Of a stretch of 6,952 nt of DNA, positions 1-5,557 are shown piece by piece. The translations under genes and the position numbers were made by a program. Source of the stretch: Verrucomicrobiota bacterium. Its GTDB lineage: Bacteria > Verrucomicrobiota > Verrucomicrobiia > Limisphaerales > UBA8199. The stretch is taken from assembly GCA_026397855.1 (NCBI GenBank), contig JAPLUA010000588.1, positions 1 to 6,952 on the forward strand. Reading direction: 5' to 3'. The notes beneath the pieces are model-generated. The model had not been told where the DNA came from and made no database searches. It worked only from the letters and a program-made list of their open reading frames with translations. The first letter of the stretch is position 1. Each line of letters begins with the position of its first letter.

Positions 1-182
1 ATCCGTTTCAGCTCGCGCTCAAAGTCAATGATGGTCCCGCCATCGGATGCCTTGGTTGGCGCATTGGTTTGCGCCAGGGTGAGCGGCGCCGCAGCAGCGG
101 CCAACGCCGCAGTTCCCGTCCGGATCAGAAATGCGCGGCGGTTGCCAACAGATGCGTCAGAGGTGTTTTTTGAATCGGTCAT
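1..182 (-). CDS. Tat-exported protein of unknown function, N-terminal fragment
   Basis: Only the first 60 codons are in the window; the gene runs off the left edge. It starts at ATG 182-180. The protein opens with a polar stretch of 13 residues. A twin-arginine motif NRRAFLI follows at residues 14-20, then an Ala-rich hydrophobic stretch (about 22-37, TGTAALAAAAAPLTLA) and a probable cleavage site near A37-Q38. This is a Tat signal peptide, so the mature protein is probably folded in the cytoplasm and exported, often with a bound cofactor. The mature part visible (about 22 residues, including IIDFERELKR) is too short to name a family. There is no Cys at the cleavage region, so it is not a lipoprotein. 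No Shine-Dalgarno sequence precedes the ATG. It lies 110 bp downstream of the GT2 gene on the same strand and may or may not share its transcript. Export is well supported; function is unknown. Confidence 0.8.
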   Translation of the reverse strand, partial: MTDSKNTSDASVGNRRAFLIRTGTAALAAAAAPLTLAQTNAPTKASDGGTIIDFERELKR

Positions 183-292
183 AATCTAAGCGTGGATGGA
201 GTTGTAAAAGACCAGGTTTCGCTGCAACAGCAGCATTCAGAAATTCGTGCTAATTCGTGAAATTCGTGTCTCACCCCGCCCCCCCGCTCTCG
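183..292. other. Spacer between GT2 gene and Tat-protein gene
   Basis: This 110-bp non-coding stretch separates two minus-strand genes. It contains a triple AATTCGTG repeat (listed separately), a C-rich patch around 272-286, and a weak 5-bp stem with a 4-nt loop at 221-234. I see no convincing intrinsic terminator and no clear -35/-10 pair, although a promoter for the downstream Tat-protein gene would have to lie here or further upstream. Confidence 0.5.
242..268. repeat. Three closely spaced AATTCGTG direct repeats
   Basis: The 8-mer AATTCGTG occurs at 242-249, 252-259 and 261-268, with spacers of 2 and 1 nt. The repeat lies entirely between two genes and is far richer in A and T than its surroundings. 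It could be a binding site array for a regulator of the Tat-protein gene, or one copy of a dispersed intergenic repeat family. Similar ATTCGTG-iterated spacers are, from memory, seen in environmental Verrucomicrobiota-like sequences, but I cannot verify that here. Confidence 0.7.
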
Positions 293-1153
293 CTAGAGCT
301 TATCCACCCCGATATTGGAGGAGAACGTGGTTTTCTCGCGCAGGTGTTTCTTGAGCAACAACCCGCCGGGGATCAGGTCACATTTCCCGCGGATCAGCAG
401 CTTCTGGGCCTGCCGCTTGAGCCGGGCATAGACCCGGAGCACGTCGCCCAGGAAACCGCCGGGCAGGCCGTATTCCTTCCGGATCAGCTCGGACTCGCGG
501 GCCATGTTTGCCCGCACCCGCAAGTCGGCCGACTGGCCGTGCTCGTGGTAGCGGTAATCCACGATGTAAACGGGAATATGCCCAACGCGGCAGCGTTCGC
601 GGATAAGCCGCATGACAAACTCGTAGTCGCAGCAGTTCTTGAAATCCTTGTAACGGTAGCCGCCGATGCGCAAATAGGCCGCCTTCTTGAGGAAAAGCGC
701 CTGGTGGTTGACCACGTTGTGCCCGAAGCGAATCACCTGGTGGTCGAACATGGCTTCCTCCCGGCGGAAGATCTCACGGCCGTCACCATCCACGAAGACC
801 ACGTCGCCGAACATCCCGTCCCAGTCGGGATGTTTCACGAAGGCCGCGGCGACCTCCCCCAGCACCCCCGGCCGGTAGCAATCGTCCGCATTCAGGATGG
901 CCACCACCTCCCCGGAGGCCATGCGCGTGCCTTTGTCCATCGCGTGATAGTGGCCCTCATCTTTTTCGGACACCCAGCTCAGGCCCTTTGATCCCCGGAG
1001 GACTTCAAGGGTTCCATCGGTGGAGCCGCCGTCCACCACGATGTGCTCGACGTGCGGATAATCCTGCCGGGCGACGCTGGCGATCGTCGCGCGGATCGTG
1101 TGGATGCTGTTGAAGCTGGGGGTGACGACCGATATCTTCGGCGAGTTGGGCAT
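293..1153 (-). CDS. Family 2 glycosyltransferase (GT-A fold)
   Basis: A 286-residue cytoplasmic sugar transferase that uses a nucleotide-sugar donor, probably adding one residue to a lipid-linked polysaccharide. The GT2 landmarks are in order. An N-terminal Rossmann-like strand ISVVTPSFNS spans residues 7-16. DGGSTDGT at 41-48 binds the nucleotide. SEKDEGHYHAMDKG at 62-75 is the family's SE-D-G-Y-A-KG block. NADD at 88-91 is the DXD-type metal and donor site. NHQALF is at 149-154 and CDYEFVMRL at 175-183 is the acceptor/catalytic-base region. No membrane segments are seen, so it is not a processive synthase. The chosen start is ATG 1153. A longer reading to 1246 would add 31 Pro/Arg-rich residues that overlap the GT4 gene and precede the conserved fold. 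The start lies 4 bp after the GT4 stop with no Shine-Dalgarno sequence, which suggests translational coupling. Donor sugar and acceptor cannot be read from sequence. Confidence 0.93.
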   Translation of the reverse strand: MPNSPKISVVTPSFNSIHTIRATIASVARQDYPHVEHIVVDGGSTDGTLEVLRGSKGLSWVSEKDEGHYHAMDKGTRMASGEVVAILNADDCYRPGVLGEVAAAFVKHPDWDGMFGDVVFVDGDGREIFRREEAMFDHQVIRFGHNVVNHQALFLKKAAYLRIGGYRYKDFKNCCDYEFVMRLIRERCRVGHIPVYIVDYRYHEHGQSADLRVRANMARESELIRKEYGLPGGFLGDVLRVYARLKRQAQKLLIRGKCDLIPGGLLLKKHLREKTTFSSNIGVDKL

Positions 1154-1157
1154 AAGG

Positions 1158-2453
1158 CTAGCTGGAAGATGTCCGGACGGCGGCGGCGGGCTCGGCGGCC
1201 GGGTTTTCGGGCCCGATATGGAGGAACGCCTCGGCCAGGCTGGCAAGGTGCTGGTCCAAGGTGAAAGTGCGCAGGAAAATATCCCGGAAGCCCGCCCCGC
1301 TTTCGTTGGTCATCAGGGCGAGCATGACCTCGGCGACTTGCTCCGGGGAGCGGATGTTCACCAGGCCGGGATAATCGGCGGGGAAGAGTTCGGGCAGGGA
1401 ACGCCAGCGCGTGGTGAGAATCGGGAGGCCGAAGGCCATCGCCTCGATCAGGTTCACCGGCTGGTTCTCGTTCTGGAAGTAGGTTGGGAAGCAGAACAGG
1501 TCGGCCTCGCGCATGAGCTGGTGCTTCTGGTCGCCCGAGACGAACCCGAAATACTGAACCATGCGGGCCATGTCAGGCTCCGCCATGATTCGTTTGAACT
1601 CAGCCTCCTCCTCTGCCGTCACGAAGCCGCCGGTGACCAGGAACTTGAGGGAGACCGGCGCATGCGCTTCAGCCAGGCGCCGGCTTGCGATTGCGGCCGC
1701 GGCCAGGGTGTCGAACACCCCCTTTTCGCGGGTGCAGTGCGCCAGGTAGAGAACCTTGACGACCTGCGGGTCGCCGCCTGTTTCCTTCAAATCTTCCTCG
1801 GTGAGGCTCTGGCCGGACAGGAGCTTGCGGCGCGCCGCAAAGCGCGCTTTGGGGCGCGGCATGATATTCGCATCGAATTGGGGGCACGGATCGGGAATGC
1901 CATTGCTCACGATGCGGACCTGGCGGGAGAAGAGCTTCTCCGCATCGGCCCGGTTATACTTGGACAGGACGATGCTCAGGTCAACGCGCTTCAGCAGCCG
2001 GTAGGTGAGGGCGCGGTGGCGCATCCCGACCACTCTCTCCAGCCACTTCGCGAGCCCCGCTGCGTGCCAGTGGAGGATGATGCGCTTGAAGAACGGCCGG
2101 CAGATCATCATCACCACCCAGTCCCGGTATAGCGCGGATCGCTTGCCCGGGGCGGGGATGTAATAGAAATCGGTTACGCCGTAACGCCAGCGGCACCAGA
2201 TGGCCTGGAGGCAGTAGCCCAGGAGCAGGATGAACTTCCCGACGCGAAAGTCCCCGATGTCCTCCAGCTTCTGCGACAGCCGGGTGTTGATGTGATAACA
2301 CTCGATTCCGTAGGGCGATTCCGGGGCCGGCCCGCCGGCCTGGGGCCGCGCCCGTTTCCGGCGATCCCCCCCAAAGCCGGCCACCATGAGCTGGACCATG
2401 TAGCTCTGGCCGTGGTGCGGGGGGGGGGTGTGGGCGAAAACGAGGAGCTTCAT
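1158..2453 (-). CDS. GT4-like glycosyltransferase (GT-B fold)
   Basis: A 431-residue retaining glycosyltransferase of the GT-B type, acting at the cytoplasmic face of the membrane in surface-polysaccharide assembly. The N-terminal acceptor domain begins MKLLVFAHTPPPHHGQS, with the glycine loop at residues 13-16. The linker region carries VSNGIP at 182-187. The C-terminal donor domain begins about residue 231 (VVKVLYLAH), with the EKG motif at 243-245 and the diagnostic E-x7-E at E329 and E337 followed by AMAFGLPILTT. The last 20 residues are Ala/Ser-rich and probably disordered. A basic, Pro/Gly-rich patch at about 29-46 looks like a loop insertion. Codons 9-12 lie in a run of ten C residues (coding strand), a possible slippage site. 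The ATG at 2453 has no Shine-Dalgarno sequence. The gene is first of a two-gene unit with the GT2 gene 4 bp downstream, and is divergent from the WecG-family gene. Confidence 0.93.
   Translation of the reverse strand: MKLLVFAHTPPPHHGQSYMVQLMVAGFGGDRRKRARPQAGGPAPESPYGIECYHINTRLSQKLEDIGDFRVGKFILLLGYCLQAIWCRWRYGVTDFYYIPAPGKRSALYRDWVVMMICRPFFKRIILHWHAAGLAKWLERVVGMRHRALTYRLLKRVDLSIVLSKYNRADAEKLFSRQVRIVSNGIPDPCPQFDANIMPRPKARFAARRKLLSGQSLTEEDLKETGGDPQVVKVLYLAHCTREKGVFDTLAAAAIASRRLAEAHAPVSLKFLVTGGFVTAEEEAEFKRIMAEPDMARMVQYFGFVSGDQKHQLMREADLFCFPTYFQNENQPVNLIEAMAFGLPILTTRWRSLPELFPADYPGLVNIRSPEQVAEVMLALMTNESGAGFRDIFLRTFTLDQHLASLAEAFLHIGPENPAAEPAAAVRTSSS
2419..2428. repeat. G10 (coding-strand C10) homopolymer in the GT4 gene
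   Basis: Ten consecutive G on the plus strand correspond to nucleotides 26-35 of the minus-strand GT4 gene, covering codons 9-12 (Thr-Pro-Pro-Pro). Gain or loss of one base would shift frame a few codons after the start and abolish the enzyme. The reading frame is intact at this length. The Pro-rich motif itself is expected for this glycosyltransferase type, so the tract may simply reflect codon choice in a GC-rich genome. Confidence 0.85.
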
Positions 2454-2473
2454 GCGGATTTTACTCGGCAGGA

Positions 2474-3301
2474 TTGATTAAGCGCCAGCGTTCAGGCATA
2501 TTTCATCTTCTATTGCAACGGCCTGAGAAACAAGTCAAAAGCGACCGCGCGAATGTCCTTGGGGTAGGCATCAGCGCCATCAACCTGGATACGGCGGTGG
2601 CGGCGGTGGCGGCGGCGCTGGAGCGCAAGGCCAAGGGCTACGTCTGCGTGACGGGGGTGCACGGGGTGAGCGAGGCGCAGGAAGACCCCGCCTTTCGCGC
2701 CATCCTGAACCGGGCGTTCCTCACCACCCCTGACGGCATGCCGACGGTCTGGATGGGGCGCTGGCAGGGCTTCCGGGAAATGCGCCGCGTCTATGGCCCG
2801 GACCTGATGCTGCGGGTATGCGACTTTACCCGGACCCGCGGTTTCACCCATTTTCTCTACGGAGGAGCCCCTGGCGTCGCCGAGGCCCTGAAGGAGCGGC
2901 TGGAGCAGCGCTTTCCCGGGCTGAAGGTTGTCGGCACTTACACCCCCCCGTTCCGGCCCTTGACGGCCGGGGAGGAGCAGGGGTTGGCGGACCAGGTCAG
3001 CCGGCTCAAGCCGGACATCTTCTGGGTGGGGTTGAGCACGCCGAAGCAGGAGAGATTCATGGCCCAATACTGGCAGACCCTGGATGCCACCCTGTTTTTC
3101 GGCGTCGGCGCCGCCTTCGACTTTCATGCCGGCCGGATGCGGCAGGCGCCGCTCTGGATGCAGCGCAACGGCCTGGAGTGGCTGTTCCGCCTCGGCTGCG
3201 ATCCCCGCCGCCTCTGGAAGCGCTACCTGAAGAACAATCCGCTCTTTGTGTTTCGCGTCGCGTGCCAGCTAGCCGGCATCAGGAGCTATCGGATCGAGTA
3301 G
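2474..3301 (+). CDS. WecG/TagA/CpsF-family glycosyltransferase (GT26)
   Basis: A transferase of the family that moves N-acetylmannosamine, N-acetylmannosaminuronate or a related sugar from UDP to an undecaprenyl-linked acceptor, an early step in building wall teichoic acid, enterobacterial common antigen or exopolysaccharide. The 275-residue reading carries the whole family core. VLGVGISAINLDTAV lies at about 28-42, TGVHGVSEAQ at 60-69, and TPDGMPTVW at 85-93, where D87 matches the proposed catalytic aspartate. YGPDLM is at 107-112, GLSTPKQE at 186-193, GVGAAFDFHAG at 210-220, and the closing basic region APLWMQRNGLEWLFRL...PRRLWKRYL at 225-252. The start is uncertain. TTG 2474 has AGGA directly abutting it, too close to act normally. 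TTG 2513 would drop 13 residues and keep the full core. No ATG is available in frame near the N terminus. It is head-to-head with the GT4 gene and tail-to-tail with iorB (7-bp gap). Confidence 0.92.
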   Translation: MIKRQRSGIFHLLLQRPEKQVKSDRANVLGVGISAINLDTAVAAVAAALERKAKGYVCVTGVHGVSEAQEDPAFRAILNRAFLTTPDGMPTVWMGRWQGFREMRRVYGPDLMLRVCDFTRTRGFTHFLYGGAPGVAEALKERLEQRFPGLKVVGTYTPPFRPLTAGEEQGLADQVSRLKPDIFWVGLSTPKQERFMAQYWQTLDATLFFGVGAAFDFHAGRMRQAPLWMQRNGLEWLFRLGCDPRRLWKRYLKNNPLFVFRVACQLAGIRSYRIE

Positions 3302-3308
3302 CCGGGGC

Positions 3309-3803
3309 TCAGGGCTTGATGCCGGCCGCTTTCCGCCCCTCGCGCCCCGCCAGGAAGGCCGTTCGGTTGCCCTCGTGGAAGCTCTCCGCAAAGCCCGCGC
3401 GCAGCGCCTCCAGCCACACATCCTCCGCCATCGGCAGGTGCGAGCTGAGGGTGCCGAGCAGCGCCACGTTCAGCGTCTTCCGGTTCGGCAGCCGGCTCGC
3501 ATCCACGGCGTCGGGGGTGATCAGCACCCCGCCGGCGCGCAGCATATACCGGTGTGGCTCCACCTGCGTGGGCTCGAGCACGAGCAGGAAATCAGCCTCG
3601 CCGCCCGGCACCATCGGGCTGAACACCCGGTCGCCGAAGCGCACGTCGCCCGTCACCGAGCCGCCGCGCTGGCTCATGCCCTTGATCTCGCTCTTCTTGA
3701 CGTCATAACCGGCGCGCAGCGCGACGTCGGCCAGGATGTCGGTGCCCTTGAGCACGCCCTGGCCGCCGATGCCGGCCACCACTACGTTGATTGCTTTTTT
3801 CAT
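3309..3803 (-). CDS. iorB: Indolepyruvate oxidoreductase subunit beta (IorB)
   Basis: The small subunit of indolepyruvate:ferredoxin oxidoreductase, a cytoplasmic enzyme that converts aryl-pyruvates such as indolepyruvate with CoA and oxidised ferredoxin to aryl-acetyl-CoA, CO2 and reduced ferredoxin. The 164-residue protein is the pyruvate-oxidoreductase gamma domain. It has GIGGQG at 11-16 after the first strand, the hallmark SEIKGMSQRGGSV at 38-50, and the conserved order FSPMVPGGEADFLLVLEP at about 61-78. It is somewhat shorter than the roughly 190-200 residues usual for IorB, the difference being at the C terminus after the Rossmann-like core. The start is ATG 3803, which overlaps the iorA stop as ATGA. 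A longer reading to 3965 would only add sequence overlapping iorA. No Shine-Dalgarno sequence is present, so translation is probably coupled to iorA. Its stop faces the WecG-family stop across 7 bp. Confidence 0.93.
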   Translation of the reverse strand: MKKAINVVVAGIGGQGVLKGTDILADVALRAGYDVKKSEIKGMSQRGGSVTGDVRFGDRVFSPMVPGGEADFLLVLEPTQVEPHRYMLRAGGVLITPDAVDASRLPNRKTLNVALLGTLSSHLPMAEDVWLEALRAGFAESFHEGNRTAFLAGREGRKAAGIKP

Positions 3804-5458
3804 GGGGAGAGCGGGGCAGGGGAGCCCGGGATCGCGCAGTCGCCGGCGGCCTGCGAAGCGCCCGGGCATTCGCATCGTTGGTCCTCGTATTGCTTCAACT
3901 GTTTGGCGATCAGGATGCACGGCCGCCTCGCAATGATCACCGCCAGCTCGCTGCTGTCCAGGCACTCCGCCAGCAGGCGGTCAAAGTCATCCGTTCCCGA
4001 GCGCGGCTCGATCACATGCACCCGGCGGATGCCGAGGGACCGCGCCACGTCTTCGATCACCACCTTCCCGGCCGGCTCATGCAGCAGGGTGCGGCCCGTT
4101 CCGGGGTGTTCCTGGTGGCCGGTCATGGCGGTTGTGGAATTGTCGAGGATGATCAGCACATGCCCGGTCTGCGGCGGGTTATAGACCATCTCCACAAGCC
4201 CGTTGATGCCGGTATGCAGGAATGTGCTGTCGCCGATCACGCTCACCACGCGGCGGGCCTGGTCGGGCGGCAGGACGTGGCGCAGGCCCAGCCCCACGCC
4301 CAGGCTGGCCCCCATGCAGACGCAGGTGTCCATGGCCTCGAAGGGCTGGAGCACGCCCAGCGTGTAGCACCCGATGTCGCCGGCCACGATGCAATCCCTC
4401 TTGCGCAGGGATTCGAAGACAATGCGGTAATAGCAGGCGTCGCAAAGTTGCGGCGGCTTGCCGGGAGGCTTGGCCGGCTCCGGGCTGATGTCGTTGCTCA
4501 GGATGCGCCGCACCCGGGGCACGTCCAGCTCCCCGAACCGGTAGATCTCGGGCTTGCCCTCCACAGGAATCCCCGCGGCGCGGATGGCGTCAGCCAGGTA
4601 AGGGTCGCCCTCCTCGATCACCTGGCAGCGCCCGACGCTCTTGGCAAACTGTGCGATGCGGTTCATCGGCAGCGGATGCGTGAACCCGAGCTTCAGCACG
4701 CGGGCATCCGGGGCGGCCTCGCGGACGTGCATGAATGAAATGCCCGAGGTGATGATGCCCAGCGAATTGGAGCCCTCCACGATGTGGTTCAACCGGCAGG
4801 ACTCGTTCCATTCCTGCATCGCCGCCAGTTTCTGGCGCAACCGCCGGTGGGCGGGGCGGGCGTGGGGGGGGATCATGACCCGGCCGCGGATGTCCCGCTC
4901 GAAGCTTGCCGCCCGGAGCGGCTCCGCGGTCTCGTGGGGCTGCACGACGGTGTAGCTGTGGCATACGCGCGTTGTGACGCGGAACAGCACCGGGATCTTC
5001 CACCGCTCGGAGATCTCGATGGCGGCGAACATGAAATCATACGCCTCCTGCGAGTCCGACGGCTCCAGCATCGGGATGCCGGCCGCCACGGCGTAGCGCC
5101 GGTTGTCCTGCTCGTTCTGGCTCGAAGCCATCCCCGGGTCATCGGCGGACACAACGATCAGCGCTCCGGAAACCCCCGTGTAGGCTGCGGTAAACAGCGG
5201 GTCCGAGGCGACGTTGAGCCCGACGTGCTTCATGGTGCACAGTGCCCGTGCGCCGGCGAAGGCCGCGCCGATGGTGACCTCCATGGCCACCTTCTCGTTC
5301 GGGGACCACTGGGCACGGCCCCCATACCCGGCAAAGGCCTCGAGGATTTCGGTGGAGGGCGTGCCGGGGTAGCCCGCCCCCAGGGCGACTCCCGCGTCCC
5401 GCGCCGCCAGGGCGATGGCTTCATCGCCGCTTAACAGTAATCGTTTTGACTCTTTCAT
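3800..5458 (-). CDS. iorA: Indolepyruvate oxidoreductase subunit alpha (IorA), without C-terminal ferredoxin domain
   Basis: The large, thiamine-diphosphate-binding subunit of the aryl-pyruvate oxidoreductase, used mainly in breakdown of aromatic amino acids (or in reverse for their synthesis). The pyrimidine-binding domain opens with LLLSGDEAIA (7-16) and carries YPGTPSTE at 30-37 and SADDPGMASSQNEQDNR at 104-120. The middle transketolase-C-like domain lies at about 185-320. The diphosphate-binding domain has LCDACYY (338-344, where many homologues read CPGCPH), GDIGCYTLG (360-368), GDSTFLHTGINGL (409-421) and LDNSTTAMTGHQEHPGTG (438-455). The protein ends at 552, about 35 residues after VIIARRPC. 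Textbook IorA continues there with two CxxCxxC-type [4Fe-4S] motifs; here only C529, C531 and C541 remain, not a cluster pattern. The start ATG 5458 fits the family N terminus. A GGAG lies 13 nt upstream, further than usual. Overlaps iorB by ATGA. Confidence 0.95.
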   Translation of the reverse strand: MKESKRLLLSGDEAIALAARDAGVALGAGYPGTPSTEILEAFAGYGGRAQWSPNEKVAMEVTIGAAFAGARALCTMKHVGLNVASDPLFTAAYTGVSGALIVVSADDPGMASSQNEQDNRRYAVAAGIPMLEPSDSQEAYDFMFAAIEISERWKIPVLFRVTTRVCHSYTVVQPHETAEPLRAASFERDIRGRVMIPPHARPAHRRLRQKLAAMQEWNESCRLNHIVEGSNSLGIITSGISFMHVREAAPDARVLKLGFTHPLPMNRIAQFAKSVGRCQVIEEGDPYLADAIRAAGIPVEGKPEIYRFGELDVPRVRRILSNDISPEPAKPPGKPPQLCDACYYRIVFESLRKRDCIVAGDIGCYTLGVLQPFEAMDTCVCMGASLGVGLGLRHVLPPDQARRVVSVIGDSTFLHTGINGLVEMVYNPPQTGHVLIILDNSTTAMTGHQEHPGTGRTLLHEPAGKVVIEDVARSLGIRRVHVIEPRSGTDDFDRLLAECLDSSELAVIIARRPCILIAKQLKQYEDQRCECPGASQAAGDCAIPGSPAPLSP

Positions 5459-5557
5459 TTAATAAAGCGCACTCCAGCTTATAGTCTTTCCCCGCCGGGT
5501 TGGAAGACAAAATCGCGGGTTGAGTTTCCCCGGCTCCGGCGGCAGACTCCGGCCACG
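5459..5557. promoter_or_regulatory. Divergent intergenic region between iorA and the amidohydrolase gene
   Basis: These 99 bp separate two genes read away from each other, so at least one promoter for each is expected here. The iorA-proximal part is AT-richer (TTTAATAAAG at 5458-5467, TTATAGTCTTT at 5479-5489), and the other half is GC-rich. On the minus strand a TATAAG lies about 22 bp upstream of the iorA start, but the nearest TTGTCT is 21 bp further upstream, too far for a standard sigma-70 pair. No clear operator palindrome was found. The regulatory role is inferred from gene orientation only. Confidence 0.4.

Noticed and set aside
221..234. Stem GCTGC-AACA-GCAGC as a terminator
   Set aside because: Only 5 bp of stem and no U-run on either strand.
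257..991. Plus-strand open frame (244 codons) opposite the GT2 gene
   Set aside because: The complementary minus strand carries the full GT2 motif set; this frame has none.
1098..2132. Long plus-strand open frame (344 codons) opposite the GT4 gene
   Set aside because: It is antisense to a gene with clear GT-B motifs, has low-complexity His/Glu/Ala-rich composition and no recognisable family features. GC-rich codons commonly open the complementary frame.
2594..2620. GCG/GTG triplet run in the WecG-family gene as a microsatellite
   Set aside because: It encodes an ordinary Ala/Val-rich helix (AVAAVAAAL) and is triplet-based, so length change would not shift the frame. Typical of GC-rich coding sequence.
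2510..3127. Minus-strand open frame (205 codons) opposite the WecG-family gene
   Set aside because: It is a shadow of a gene with conserved PDG, PKQE and FDFHAG motifs.
3301..3326. GCCGG...CCGGC stem between the convergent genes as a bidirectional terminator
   Set aside because: A 5-bp stem around a long loop with no U-tract is too weak and lies mostly inside iorB.
3791..4738. Plus-strand open frame (315 codons) opposite iorA
   Set aside because: It is antisense to well-supported thiamine-diphosphate motifs, and its His/Ala/Arg-rich translation has no domain pattern.
4863..4869. G7 run in iorA as a second slippage site
   Set aside because: Seven bases is unremarkable in this GC-rich sequence, and iorA is a metabolic gene with no expected phase variation.
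4784..5434. Plus-strand open frame (216 codons) opposite the N-terminal half of iorA
   Set aside because: Shadow frame over the YPGTPSTE and SADDPGMASSQ region of iorA.
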